Shown in pieces: positions 36,605 through 45,669 of a stretch of DNA of 64,000 nucleotides. The notes under the pieces were generated by a model that did not search any database, was not told the origin of the DNA, and was given only the letters and a program-made list of their open reading frames with translations. The position numbers were made by a program, and so were the translations under genes. How positions within the stretch are numbered: position 1 is the stretch's first letter; every line of letters starts with the position of its first letter. The DNA is from Acinetobacter ursingii DSM 16037 = CIP 107286 (GTDB taxonomy: Bacteria; Pseudomonadota; Gammaproteobacteria; Pseudomonadales; Moraxellaceae), in contig NZ_KB849715.1 of NCBI RefSeq assembly GCF_000368825.1, forward strand, positions 1-64,000, read 5' to 3'.

Positions 36605-39600
36605 CTAACCGATTCCTTGTTTTTCCCATAGTTTTTGTAGCCGAGTGGGAGAAACAGGCATCTTGGTTTTCATCGGTTGAGAAAATAAGGAAATTCGAAA
36701 TTCCTCTACCATAAAGTATAGCTCTTTAATTTGAGGATTGTTTTTAAACTTAAATAGTTTATCCATCCATGGATCAACGTCTTTAATTGCAGCTTCATCA
36801 CGTTGCAAATTATTCGGCAAACGCTCCAGACGCATCAACAATGCTTTTAAATAACGTGGATATTCAAGCCAGACCTCTGAGCTACGGGTATAAACAAAAT
36901 CACTGAGTTGCATCAAATCCAGTTGATCTTCAATATCATCGATACTGCGTCCAAAAATCTCGGTATCTAGCATCATGAGTTGACGGCGTATGCTTTGCCA
37001 CTGAATAAAAATATCCGAAATGACTTGAAGCGCCTGTTGCCCATGCGTTAAAAACGTCTGCTTAACGTCCTGTAATAATTGCTGAAACTCAGCCTGATTG
37101 ACTGGCAGTTGATCGATACTCAGTTGCAATGTCGCATAGACCAGCATCTGTTCAAGTTTGGCTTTATCCCCCAAAGGAGAATAAGCCAAAGCCAATGGTT
37201 TAGAGATTTGCTTTTTCAACTGTCTGACCAGATCACCCAGTTGCATATGCACTAAACCAATAATCCCTTCTCGATGCTGTCTGATTGCTTCAGCCTGATC
37301 ATTAAAAGTTTGAATCACCACGCCAGATTCATCTTTTTGTTGCAATTCAGCAAACTTTTTGACTGGAACTAAAGCCTGATATTGCTTGACCACCACGCCT
37401 GTGACTTTCTGTGATGCTTCAAACACAAAGCTTTCTGGGAAAGTTTTAAACTCGCCTTGCATTTGTTTGACCGGACGATGGGTTTCAGTACGGCAACGTG
37501 CTTTTAATTCAGCTAAATCGCGACCTTTTTCAATCACTCGACCTTTTTCATCAACGACTAAGATAAAAGGCACCAGATATTGGTCAATACGTTCAAAAGA
37601 AAAATCTTTTTCGGTGATCTGTTCACCACGTAGCGCAAACGCCAGAAACTTAAAAATATGCTCGCGTAAATGGGTTGCATCGACACTTTGCATCAGTTTT
37701 TTAGCGGTATCTGGAATCGGGACTAAATGTCGACGTTTGTCTTTGGGTAAGGCTTTGAGTAAGGCCTCGATCAAATCCAGCCGCCATCCCGGAATGCCCC
37801 ACGACCATAAATTTTCGTCAACTTGGGCTAAAGCCTGCACAGGAATTTTAACGGTTGCACCATCCTGATCATGACTTGGATCAAAACGATAAGTAGTCGC
37901 TAAACGTAAATCACCGTTGTGTAAATAATCAGGAAATTGTTGCGTGGTGGGTCGATCACTTTGCCAAAGCGCATCATCTTCAACAAATAAATAACGCGGC
38001 TGTTTGGGCTCAATCGTCGCGCGCCAATCTTCAAAACTGCTTCGACTGGCAATATCAGTAGGCACACGTTCTGCATAAAACTGATAAATCGTTTCTTCAT
38101 CGACCACCAGATCACGTCGGCGTAATTTGTCCTCAACCCGTTCGACTTCTTCAAGTTTGAGTAAATTATGTTTTAAAAATGGCGGCATGATGCCCAGATG
38201 ACCAGTCGTCAATGCATCTCTGAGAAAAATTTCACGCGCTGCTGGATGATCGACTTTTTCAAAATTAATTAAACGTTTCGGTTCAATAATTAAACCGAAC
38301 AAAGAAATCTGGGCATAGGCCTGCACAATTCCCGCTTTTTTCGACCAGTGTGGCTCAAAATAGTGATATTTCAACAAGTCACGCGCCGCGAGCAAAATCC
38401 ATTCGGGATCAATCTTGGCCAGTGTACGCAAATACACCTGAGACGTTTCCACCATTTCAAAGGCCATCACCCACGGCGTATTAGATTTGTGCAAAGTACT
38501 GGCAGGAAAGACTTTGGCTTTTTGCTGACGCACTGCCATATAAATATTACGTTCATCAGTTTTATTGGCCACAAAAGACAATAAACCCGTGAGTAATGCA
38601 CGATGTAAATTTTCATAACTGGCTTTTTTATCGTTAAAAGACAGTTTGATACTTTGCGCTAAATCGACCAATTGCGCATGGGTTTGTTTCCATTCACGTA
38701 AACGCAACCAGCTTAAAAAATGCTGACGGGCAAATTGACGCCGTTTATTTTCCGTTGCCATGTCAGGATTATTTTGCAGAGTATCCCAAAGTTTTAAATA
38801 AAACAGAAAGTCTGAATCTGCTTCACGGAACAAAGCATGCTTTTGATCCGCCTGCATTTGTTTGTCTGCGGGACGTTCACGCGGATCTTGTACCGCTAGC
38901 GCACTGACCACGACCAAAATTTCATTGAGTACACCGAAATGAGAACCACCGACAATCATTCGAGCCAATCTTGGATCAATCGGCATGCGTGACATCATTT
39001 GTCCAACTTTGGTTAACTCATGTTTACGCTCGTTCATCGCACCAAGTTCAACCAGAAGTTTACGCCCATCATTGACAAAACGATGATCAGGCGGTTCAAT
39101 GAAATCAAATTCCTCAACGGTTCCCAAGCCCAGACTTTGCATTTGCAAAATCACTGACGCTAGATTAGTCCGTTTAATTTCAGGTTCGGTAAATTCAGGA
39201 CGACTGAGAAAATCTTCTTCACTGTAAAGACGAATACAAACCCCAGGTGCAATACGACCACAACGTCCTTTACGCTGATTGGCGGCTGCTTGGGAAATCG
39301 CTTCAATTGGTAGCCGTTGAACCCGTGAACGGTAGCTATAACGGGAGATACGCGCAAAACCACTGTCAATCACGTAACGAATATTCGGTACCGTCAACGC
39401 AGTTTCAGCCACGTTGGTGGCGATAATAATGCGCCGACCTTTACCGCTTGGACTAAAAATCTTCTGTTGCTCAACCAGACCTAAACGTGCATATAACGGT
39501 AAAATTTCAGTATGACGTGGGCCGTGTTTTTGCAAGGTTTCCTGTAACTCTCGAATTTCCTGTTCGGTACTAGAGAAAATCAGAATATCGGCATGTTCAG

Positions 39601-40459
39601 GATGCCCCTTCTCTTCGGCATCAGCGAAACATTCTTCGACCGCTTGTACCACAGCACGTGGCAAATTTTCTTCAAAATCATCAAACTCGTCGTCATCACT
39701 ACCTCCAATACTGAGTTCCGAAATTGGGCGATAACGCACTTCGACTGGAAAACTACGCCCTTCGACTTCAAAAATTGGGGCATCATTAAAATAACGACTA
39801 AAGCGATTGACATCCAAAGTTGCCGAGGTCACGATGACTTTTAGATCTGGACGTTTTTTTAAAATCTGCTTGAGATAGCCCATGATAAAATCGATATTCA
39901 GCGAGCGTTCATGTGCTTCATCGATAATAATCGTATCGTATTTATTTAAGTAGCGATCATGTCCCAGCTCTGCCAATAAAATACCATCGGTCATTAACCG
40001 AACGATGGAATCGTTGGAACCCTGTTCATTAAAACGAACTTTAAAACCAATCGATTCTCCTAGTTTTTCCCCGACTTCTTCTGCAATCCGTTGTGAGACA
40101 CTCCGCGCTGCCAAACGTCGAGGCTGAGTATGACCAATCATGCCTGTTGCACCACGCCGTGCCAACATCGCAATCTGAGGCAACTGGGTGGTTTTACCCG
40201 AACCTGTTTCACCCGCCACAATGATCACTTGATGCTGTTGGATGGCGTCAATCAAACGATCCGCATATTGCGTGACAGGCAAATCCTGATTGAGTTTTAT
40301 TTTGGGAAAACGAGCAATTCGCGCTTTCACCTGAGCATTTGATTTTTCGAATAATTGTTGATATTGCTCTAAATTTTTTTCTTTACCTTTGCCTAGTCGA
40401 TTTAAACGATGTCGATCACGCACCATCACCCATTGATTTACATCTAAATCACGCTGCAC
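36605..40459 (-). CDS. hrpA: ATP-dependent RNA helicase HrpA
   Basis: HrpA is a DEAH-box helicase linked to mRNA processing and rescue of stalled ribosomes. The protein of about 1284 residues contains motif I GETGSGKTTQLPQIA, motif II DEAHERSLN, motif III TSATLD, the helicase C-domain with TNVAETALTVP and motif VI NQRKGRCGRIAPGVCIRLY, then HA2, OB and a long C-terminal DUF3418-type region. The frame begins at a GTG (40459) with AGGA 11 bases upstream; an ATG at 40426 is the alternative. Length agrees with E. coli HrpA (1300). Confidence 0.95.
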   Translation of the reverse strand: MQRDLDVNQWVMVRDRHRLNRLGKGKEKNLEQYQQLFEKSNAQVKARIARFPKIKLNQDLPVTQYADRLIDAIQQHQVIIVAGETGSGKTTQLPQIAMLARRGATGMIGHTQPRRLAARSVSQRIAEEVGEKLGESIGFKVRFNEQGSNDSIVRLMTDGILLAELGHDRYLNKYDTIIIDEAHERSLNIDFIMGYLKQILKKRPDLKVIVTSATLDVNRFSRYFNDAPIFEVEGRSFPVEVRYRPISELSIGGSDDDEFDDFEENLPRAVVQAVEECFADAEEKGHPEHADILIFSSTEQEIRELQETLQKHGPRHTEILPLYARLGLVEQQKIFSPSGKGRRIIIATNVAETALTVPNIRYVIDSGFARISRYSYRSRVQRLPIEAISQAAANQRKGRCGRIAPGVCIRLYSEEDFLSRPEFTEPEIKRTNLASVILQMQSLGLGTVEEFDFIEPPDHRFVNDGRKLLVELGAMNERKHELTKVGQMMSRMPIDPRLARMIVGGSHFGVLNEILVVVSALAVQDPRERPADKQMQADQKHALFREADSDFLFYLKLWDTLQNNPDMATENKRRQFARQHFLSWLRLREWKQTHAQLVDLAQSIKLSFNDKKASYENLHRALLTGLLSFVANKTDERNIYMAVRQQKAKVFPASTLHKSNTPWVMAFEMVETSQVYLRTLAKIDPEWILLAARDLLKYHYFEPHWSKKAGIVQAYAQISLFGLIIEPKRLINFEKVDHPAAREIFLRDALTTGHLGIMPPFLKHNLLKLEEVERVEDKLRRRDLVVDEETIYQFYAERVPTDIASRSSFEDWRATIEPKQPRYLFVEDDALWQSDRPTTQQFPDYLHNGDLRLATTYRFDPSHDQDGATVKIPVQALAQVDENLWSWGIPGWRLDLIEALLKALPKDKRRHLVPIPDTAKKLMQSVDATHLREHIFKFLAFALRGEQITEKDFSFERIDQYLVPFILVVDEKGRVIEKGRDLAELKARCRTETHRPVKQMQGEFKTFPESFVFEASQKVTGVVVKQYQALVPVKKFAELQQKDESGVVIQTFNDQAEAIRQHREGIIGLVHMQLGDLVRQLKKQISKPLALAYSPLGDKAKLEQMLVYATLQLSIDQLPVNQAEFQQLLQDVKQTFLTHGQQALQVISDIFIQWQSIRRQLMMLDTEIFGRSIDDIEDQLDLMQLSDFVYTRSSEVWLEYPRYLKALLMRLERLPNNLQRDEAAIKDVDPWMDKLFKFKNNPQIKELYFMVEEFRISLFSQPMKTKMPVSPTRLQKLWEKQGIG

Positions 40460-40534
40460 AGATAAAATTTCCTAAATATTGATAAACAAGCGATCTATTT
40501 TACGCGGTATAACCTGATAACGAAAGCCATTAGG

Positions 40535-40608
40535 CTTCTTTCATCAGTCCCTTTTATTTCTTTCTTTGGGAGAAAAATAAAGAGGGTTGCAACAATGATG
40601 AAAGAACT
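40535..40608. repeat. Dispersed palindromic repeat, copy 2
   Basis: Same element as at 9872-9945 and in the same orientation relative to the window. Ends CTTCTTTCAT and ATGAAAGAAC pair at nine of ten positions. It differs from copy 1 at about nine positions. It lies in the hrpA-ahpC gap, so both copies avoid genes. Confidence 0.75.
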
Positions 40609-40662
40609 GGTTTATTTCTGACAAATTCATTGTTTTTTACATTTTCACCTTGAATTTTTTCT

Positions 40663-40707
40663 CAATCGCCTGCATGTTCTAATGCAAATCAAATTTATAG
40701 GCGATTG
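40663..40707. promoter_or_regulatory. Perfect 9-bp inverted repeat upstream of ahpC
   Basis: CAATCGCCT (40663-40671) and AGGCGATTG (40699-40707) are exact reverse complements. The 27-nt loop holds a smaller hairpin (GCAT, six bases, ATGC). It ends 186 bp before the ahpC ATG and could be an operator, an RNA structure or the end of an unseen transcript. Confidence 0.5.
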
Positions 40708-40893
40708 TCATTTTCAGATCATAATTTTGCGCTGAAATGATGGAAACCATAATGTGGTGATGGTCATTTTACAGGATTATTAGTTTTTCCGATTCTAATC
40801 ATGCAAAAATACCATTTCCTCAATAAAATAAAATTCTTTATGCTAAATCAGAATTTTAGAGTTTAAATATAAACCTCAATCATGGAGAAAATG

Positions 40894-41457
40894 ATGAGCT
40901 TAATTAATACAGAAGTTAAACCATTCACAGCAACTGCATATCACAACGGTCAATTCGTTGAAGTTTCTGAAGCAAACTTTAAAGGCAAATGGTCTGTTGT
41001 TTTCTTCTATCCAGCTGATTTTACATTTGTTTGCCCAACTGAACTTGGTGACCTTGCAGACAACTATGCTGAATTCCAAAAATTAGGCGTAGAAATCTAC
41101 TCAGTTTCAACTGACACTCATTTCACGCATAAAGCTTGGCATGATTCTTCTGAAGAAATCAAAAAAATCCAATACGTTATGGTTGGCGACCCAACTTGGG
41201 CACTTGCTAAAAACTTCGAAGTTCTGATTGAGTCTGCTGGTCTTGCTGACCGTGGTACTTTCGTAATCGATCCAGAAGGTAAAATCCAAATCGTTGAAAT
41301 CAATGCAGGTGGTATTGGTCGTGATGCGCAAGAACTTCTTCGCAAAGTAAAAGCAGCGCAATACGTTCACTCTCACCCAGGTGAAGTTTGCCCTGCAAAA
41401 TGGAAAGAAGGCGACGCAACTCTAGCACCTTCAATTGATCTAGTTGGTAAAATCTAA
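40894..41457 (+). CDS. ahpC: Alkyl hydroperoxide reductase subunit C (peroxiredoxin)
   Basis: AhpC is a typical 2-Cys peroxiredoxin that reduces H2O2 and organic peroxides and is recycled by AhpF. The 187-residue protein has the peroxidatic Cys47 in [10 protein letters not shown] and the resolving Cys166 in [10 protein letters not shown]. Its length equals E. coli AhpC. The ATG at 40894 is the second of two adjacent ATGs with GGAG six bases upstream; a frame starting at 40882 includes that site. Codon use looks like that of a strongly expressed gene. Confidence 0.97.
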   Translation: MSLINTEVKPFTATAYHNGQFVEVSEANFKGKWSVVFFYPADFTFVCPTELGDLADNYAEFQKLGVEIYSVSTDTHFTHKAWHDSSEEIKKIQYVMVGDPTWALAKNFEVLIESAGLADRGTFVIDPEGKIQIVEINAGGIGRDAQELLRKVKAAQYVHSHPGEVCPAKWKEGDATLAPSIDLVGKI

Positions 41458-41481
41458 TTCTTTAGATTTTAAATAGATCTG

Positions 41482-41510
41482 GAGCCACCCTTTTGGGTGG
41501 CTCTTTCATT
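41482..41510 (+). terminator. Terminator of ahpC
   Basis: GAGCCACCC and GGGTGGCTC form a nine-pair stem around TTTT with a T-rich tail, about 25 bp after the stop. It separates ahpC from the next gene. Confidence 0.88.
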
Positions 41511-41640
41511 TTAAGTGATTAATTTATCATGAATTAAACTTTTACAATTCTCATCTATAGGTGCAGCATCAATTACATTAATGTTCAAATGAGTAGCACG
41601 ATCTTTTATCGTATGCTGCTCACCTTTAGGGGAGAATTCT

Positions 41641-41847
41641 ATGGAAAAATTGGTTGCCGTCACTTCCTGGAAATACAATGCGGCTTCACGTTATCTAAAA
41701 ATTTTTTATAATAATGGCAAAGGTGAACTGTATCACCCCGTACCAGAATTTATTTATGACAATTTACTGCGCTCACAAGATAAAACCGCTTTTGTGCAGA
41801 AATATTTAGAATTTGATTTACATTTTAGTCGACTGTCGATTTTTTAA
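41641..41847 (+). CDS. Small KTSC-domain-like protein (68 aa)
   Basis: A short protein beginning MEKLVAVTSWKYNAASRYLK with GGGGAGAAT just before its ATG. The pattern of Ser-x-x-Tyr, a hydrophobic strand (KIFYNNGKGELYHPVP) and a Tyr-x-x-Leu helix (EFIYDNLLRSQDKTAFVQKY) fits the KTSC fold, in which the lysine tRNA synthetase-like C-terminal motif occurs. The function of such stand-alone proteins is unknown. It lies between ahpC and the convergent methyltransferase gene. Confidence 0.65.
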   Translation: MEKLVAVTSWKYNAASRYLKIFYNNGKGELYHPVPEFIYDNLLRSQDKTAFVQKYLEFDLHFSRLSIF

Positions 41848-41948
41848 ATCTCAACAATTTTTTATACGACACATTCTTTATCTTTAGGCAAGGCACGATC
41901 GTGTTTATTTAAGCTGAGTCACCTTGCCATACACGCCCGTTTGATCGT

Positions 41949-42536
41949 TTATTTTGCCACCACCATAAACAAACCTGCGCCGAATGAAATGGTACTGGTT
42001 AAAAAATCCCCATCCTGTTTAATCATATTTAAAAAAGCTTTGACCTCAGCCGCGTGGGAAATCACATTATCCACCATCAAGACTCCACCGTTTTTACGCA
42101 TTAAACGCTTAAGATCATTCCAGTAATTTGGATAATAACTTCGCTCTGCATCCAATAAAATAAAATCAAAGGTGGTTTGGGCTTGTTGTAAATATTGAGC
42201 GGCATCTCCCACCCAAAACTCAATAACTGTGTCCAGTTTGAGTTCCTGCGCGTAGTTTTTTGCCTGTTGGCTGCGTTTTTCTTCTATTTCGAGTGTAACA
42301 ATGTTTGCCCCAGTTGCCTGTGCTGCTTCAGCTAACCATAAAGTTGAATAACCTGTCGATGTGCCTATTTCTAAAATAGATTTGGATTGTTGCGTCCGAA
42401 TTAGCATCGAAAGAAATTGCGCGGAATCCGGCTCGATATTCCGAAAACGTTGAAGACGATCAGACTGCTTGGCATCGTGTTGTTGAAACTCATCGTATAA
42501 TTCGGATAGACGCAATAAAAATTCACGATTTAGCAT
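41949..42536 (-). CDS. SAM-dependent O-methyltransferase (COMT-like)
   Basis: A class I methyltransferase of 195 residues. The SAM-binding motif I is ILEIGTSTGYSTLWLAEAA. The acidic post-I residue is in VTLEIEEKR, and the metal-binding Asp is expected in FDFILLDAERSYY with VLMVDNVISHAAE after it. These are marks of the bacterial O-methyltransferase/caffeoyl-CoA family (Methyltransf_3/24). The substrate is unknown. A DUF1653 gene lies 20 bp upstream on the same strand, so the pair may be cotranscribed. Confidence 0.82.
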   Translation of the reverse strand: MLNREFLLRLSELYDEFQQHDAKQSDRLQRFRNIEPDSAQFLSMLIRTQQSKSILEIGTSTGYSTLWLAEAAQATGANIVTLEIEEKRSQQAKNYAQELKLDTVIEFWVGDAAQYLQQAQTTFDFILLDAERSYYPNYWNDLKRLMRKNGGVLMVDNVISHAAEVKAFLNMIKQDGDFLTSTISFGAGLFMVVAK

Positions 42537-42556
42537 ACACTCACCTTTAGAGCTTT

Positions 42557-42772
42557 TTAAACTTGATGAAGAAAATTAAAACGCGGTACTGGCTGACCAT
42601 CCACATCAACCGTTTCAATAAACATGGTCAAAGGCCTTACCCAAATAGAATAATCACCATATAAACATTGATAAACGACCAACTCTTCTTCTGTTTCACT
42701 ATGTCTAGCCACATGAAAAACCTGATAAAGATTACCTTTATAATGTTGATAGATTCCTGCCTGTAGTTTCAT
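42557..42772 (-). CDS. DUF1653 domain protein (71 aa)
   Basis: A short cytoplasmic protein starting MKLQAGIYQHYKGNLYQVF. The core features of DUF1653 are present: GxYxHYKGNxYxV, HSETEEELVVYQCLYG, and WVRPLTMFIETV. The family is widespread and uncharacterised. It is upstream of the O-methyltransferase gene and divergent from ahpF. Confidence 0.85.
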   Translation of the reverse strand: MKLQAGIYQHYKGNLYQVFHVARHSETEEELVVYQCLYGDYSIWVRPLTMFIETVDVDGQPVPRFNFLHQV

Positions 42773-42883
42773 GCTGATATTCCTTAAGTATAAGGTTGAT
42801 CATCTTATCTCATCTCAAGATGTCATTTATATAACAAAGTGATTTTCACTAAGTATGAATCAATAAAGCGTGATTTTTATTAC

Positions 42884-42908
42884 AATCCGTTTATTCAATA
42901 AACCGATT
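42884..42908. promoter_or_regulatory. 25-bp near-perfect palindrome upstream of ahpF
   Basis: AATCCGTTTATT (42884-42895) and AATAAACCGATT (42897-42908) are reverse complements except at one position, with a single central base. It lies 90 bp upstream of the ahpF start, between divergent genes. Its size suits binding of a dimeric repressor or activator. Confidence 0.55.
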
Positions 42909-42997
42909 AAAATTATAAAAACATACTGTTTCACCTATTTGAAGTTTTATCGTAATATTCTCAACAAGTTAAAAATTTTCTCCTTTGGAGCTTGATT

Positions 42998-44557
42998 ATG
43001 TTAGATCAAAATATCAAAACTCAGTTAAAAGCCTATTTAGAACGTTTAGAAAGTCCTATCGAATTGGTCGCTGCTCTGGATGATTCAGACAAAGCTGCCA
43101 AAATCAAAGAATTGGTTACTGAAATTGCGGAACTCTCTGATCAAGTCACGGCCCGTTTTGATGGTCAAAATACACGCCGTCCAAGTTTTGGTATTGCCAA
43201 AGTCGGTGAACAACCACGTGTGTTCTTTGCGGGTTTACCGATGGGTCATGAGTTTACCTCATTGATCTTAGCCTTATTACAAACTTCAGGTTATGCCCCG
43301 AAAGTCTCTGATGAGCTGCTCAACCAGATTAAAGGTTTGAATCTTAAAGCAGACTTTGATGTATTTGTATCTTTGAGCTGTCATAACTGTCCAGATGTGG
43401 TTCAGGCACTGAATCTAATTGCGATTTATAACCCCAATACCACTGCGACCATGATTGATGGTGCCTTCTTCCAGGATGAAGTGGAACAACGCAAAATCAT
43501 GGCAGTTCCGATGGTATTCCAAGATGGCAATCATATCGGTCAAGGTCGTATGACCTTAGAAGAAATTGTGGCAAAACTGGACAGTGGAGCTGCTGAAAAA
43601 GATGCGGCGGCAATTAATGCCAAACAGGCTTTTGATGTATTAGTGGTCGGTGCGGGTCCTGCGGGCGGTACTGCGGCGATTTATGCAGCACGTAAAGGCA
43701 TTCGTACAGGCATGATCGCAGAGCGTTTTGGTGGTCAGGTCATGGACACCATGGACATTGAAAACTTTACTTCTGTACAAAAAACTGTAGGTCCACAGTT
43801 TGCTGCGGATATGGAAAAACATGTACGTGAGTACGATGTGGACATTATGAATCTGCAACGTGTCAGTAAAATTGTCGGTGCCGATCAAACTGCTTCAGGT
43901 CTGGTGGAAGTTGAACTGGAAAATGGTGCCAAAGTTGAATCGAAAACCGTGATTTTATCGACAGGTGCGCGCTGGAGAAAGATGGGCGTTTCGGGTGAAC
44001 AGGAATATGCGACTCGTGGTGTAGCGTATTGTCCACACTGTGATGGCCCATTATTCAAAGGCAAAAAAGTTGCGGTAATTGGTGGTGGTAACTCGGGTGT
44101 TGAAGCGGCAATTGATCTGGCAGGTATTGTGGAGCATGTGACTTTGGTTGAGTTTGATACCAAACTTCGTGCAGACCAAGTGTTACAGGACAAATTAAAT
44201 AGCTTGCGGAATGCGACTGTAATCACCCATGCACTTTCAACTGAAGTCGTCGGTGATGGTGCTCAGGTGACCGCTTTGAAATATAAAGACCGTGCCACAG
44301 ATACAGAACACAGTATTGAACTGTCAGGAATTTTTGTACAGATTGGTTTATTGCCGAACACAGATTTCTTGAAAGGGTCAGTCGAGTTAAGTCCACGCGG
44401 TGAGATTATTATCAACGAGCGTAACGAAACCAATGTAGCAGGTGTATTTGCTGCGGGTGACTGTACCACTGTGCCGTATAAGCAGATCATTATTGCCACA
44501 GGTGAAGGGGCGAAAGCATCTCTTTCAGCGTTTGATTATATTATTCGGAATAGTTAA
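42998..44557 (+). CDS. ahpF: Alkyl hydroperoxide reductase subunit F
   Basis: AhpF is the NADH-dependent flavoprotein that re-reduces AhpC. The 519-residue protein has an N-terminal tandem thioredoxin-like domain with the active CxxC in [10 protein letters not shown]. This is followed by the FAD domain ([20 protein letters not shown]), the second redox pair in YCPHCDGPL, the NADH domain ([19 protein letters not shown]) and the C-terminal FAD motif [11 protein letters not shown]. The ATG at 42998 has GGAG seven bases upstream. Unlike in enterics it is not next to ahpC: three small genes lie between. Confidence 0.97.
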   Translation: MLDQNIKTQLKAYLERLESPIELVAALDDSDKAAKIKELVTEIAELSDQVTARFDGQNTRRPSFGIAKVGEQPRVFFAGLPMGHEFTSLILALLQTSGYAPKVSDELLNQIKGLNLKADFDVFVSLSCHNCPDVVQALNLIAIYNPNTTATMIDGAFFQDEVEQRKIMAVPMVFQDGNHIGQGRMTLEEIVAKLDSGAAEKDAAAINAKQAFDVLVVGAGPAGGTAAIYAARKGIRTGMIAERFGGQVMDTMDIENFTSVQKTVGPQFAADMEKHVREYDVDIMNLQRVSKIVGADQTASGLVEVELENGAKVESKTVILSTGARWRKMGVSGEQEYATRGVAYCPHCDGPLFKGKKVAVIGGGNSGVEAAIDLAGIVEHVTLVEFDTKLRADQVLQDKLNSLRNATVITHALSTEVVGDGAQVTALKYKDRATDTEHSIELSGIFVQIGLLPNTDFLKGSVELSPRGEIIINERNETNVAGVFAAGDCTTVPYKQIIIATGEGAKASLSAFDYIIRNS

Positions 44558-44590
44558 ACAAATGTTGTAAAAATCAGACTTGATTTTATA

Positions 44591-44627
44591 GGCTTATCCA
44601 ACCTCGAAGGATAAGCCTTTTTTTTTA
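44591..44627 (+). terminator. Terminator of ahpF
   Basis: GGCTTATCC and GGATAAGCC form a stem around AACCTCGAA and are followed by about nine T residues. Confidence 0.92.
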
Positions 44628-44737
44628 TTGCATTTTTTAACATTTTAATTACAAATTATAATCGTCATGAATTGCTTCTTATGCGTACAATTTATTCATC
44701 CAGTCATTTTGGATGCCATATTAAAAGGAAAGTTAAA

Positions 44738-45082
44738 ATGAATAAATTTATGATGATTCTTGGTCTTGCTGCGACCGTTGCCCTCGTTGGCTGTAATAAA
44801 GATAAAGCACCAGAAACAGGGGCAACGACAGGCGAACATCTTGAAAATGCAGCCACTCAGGCGAGCCATGATGTTGAGCATGCAACTTCTGACGCTGCTG
44901 CAAAAATTGATGCGGCTACAGACAATGCAGTCGCGAAAATAGATGCTGCGGCCGATCATGCAGCGGCAACAACTGAACATGCTGCGGATAAAGCAGAAGC
45001 AGCAACTCGTGATGCTGCTCACGATGCCGCTGCTTCAGTAGAGAAAACAGCACAAGATGTGAAAAAAGATACTCAACACTGA
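44738..45082 (+). CDS. Ala/Asp-rich small lipoprotein (114 aa)
   Basis: The signal MNKFMMILGLAATVALVGC has a lipobox (LVGC) and is followed by NKDKAPETG. The mature part is an amphipathic helix of loose 11-residue repeats (ATQASHDVEHA, AAKIDAATDNA, VAKIDAAADHA) rich in Ala, Asp, His and Lys. This is similar in composition to LEA-like or Lpp-like coiled coils. I place the start at the ATG at 44738, with AAGGA eight bases upstream, although the frame is open for 22 more codons. The function is unknown; a periplasmic or outer-membrane stress role is a guess. Confidence 0.75.
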   Translation: MNKFMMILGLAATVALVGCNKDKAPETGATTGEHLENAATQASHDVEHATSDAAAKIDAATDNAVAKIDAAADHAAATTEHAADKAEAATRDAAHDAAASVEKTAQDVKKDTQH

Positions 45083-45094
45083 TTGATGTTGATC

Positions 45095-45128
45095 AAAAAA
45101 TCCCGCTCATTAAAAGCGGGATTTTTTT
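45095..45128. terminator. Bidirectional terminator
   Basis: AAAAAATCCCGCT and AGCGGGATTTTTTT form a strong stem around CATTAAA. It lies between the lipoprotein gene and the converging GNAT gene and has A/T runs on both sides. Confidence 0.92.
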
Positions 45129-45669
45129 ATTGGGGAGATAATATCTTATATAAAACATGCAATTGTAAAGGACTTTCTTCTGGAAGCTTAGGATGTTTAA
45201 ATGTCGATTGAAAAGACATTCCTAAGCGTTGCATCAGTTTTTCTGAAGGCTTGTTCTGTATTGCAGTAAATGCAACTACCGCATCTAACTTCAAATGAGT
45301 AAAAGCAAAGTTCAATGCTGCCTGCGCTGCTTCAAAAGCATACCCCTCCCCCCAATAATTTTTATCCAACCGCCAACCAATTTCTACACATGGCGAAAAA
45401 TCAAATAAATCTGGTTGCGAATGTAAACCGCAAAATCCAATAAAATGATGCGTCTCTTTTAATTCAATCGCCCAAAATCCCCAACCCTGTTGTTCAATCA
45501 ATTCAAATATTTTTAGTGCTAAGGCATCACTTTCAGCACGAGTCAAAGGACTGGGAAAATATTTCATCACTTGTGGATCAGAATTAAGGATAAAGAAAGG
45601 CTCTAGATCGGTTTCAAGCCTCCATGGACGTAATGGAGTTTCAATGGTTCTTGATACACCAGTATTCAT
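45127..45669 (-). CDS. GNAT-family N-acetyltransferase (RimJ/RimL-like)
   Basis: A 180-residue acetyltransferase. The core shows ETPLRPWRLETDLEPFF, WAIELKETHHFIGFCGLH, and the acetyl-CoA loop region IGWRLDKNYWGEGYAFEAAQ, followed by NKPSEKLMQRLGMSF. The last is the hallmark of RimJ/RimL-type enzymes acting on N-termini or small amines. Its start overlaps the stop of the HD-type gene by four bases, which indicates an operon. The substrate is unknown. Confidence 0.85.
   Translation of the reverse strand: MNTGVSRTIETPLRPWRLETDLEPFFILNSDPQVMKYFPSPLTRAESDALALKIFELIEQQGWGFWAIELKETHHFIGFCGLHSQPDLFDFSPCVEIGWRLDKNYWGEGYAFEAAQAALNFAFTHLKLDAVVAFTAIQNKPSEKLMQRLGMSFQSTFKHPKLPEESPLQLHVLYKILSPQ

Larger units (their letters stand above)
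40460..40893. other. Intergenic stretch between hrpA and ahpC with repeat and inverted repeat
   Basis: This 434-bp gap separates two divergent genes and should hold both promoters. It contains copy 2 of the 74-nt dispersed repeat (40535-40608) and a 9-bp perfect inverted repeat (40663-40707). A further short palindrome, ATGGAAACCAT, is near 40740. I looked for an OxyR-type site and found no convincing one. Confidence 0.5.

Noticed and set aside
40690..40760. Possible OxyR binding site upstream of ahpC
   Set aside because: ATAG followed by spaced TCAT elements only loosely fits the ATAG-N7-CTAT pattern; too weak to call.
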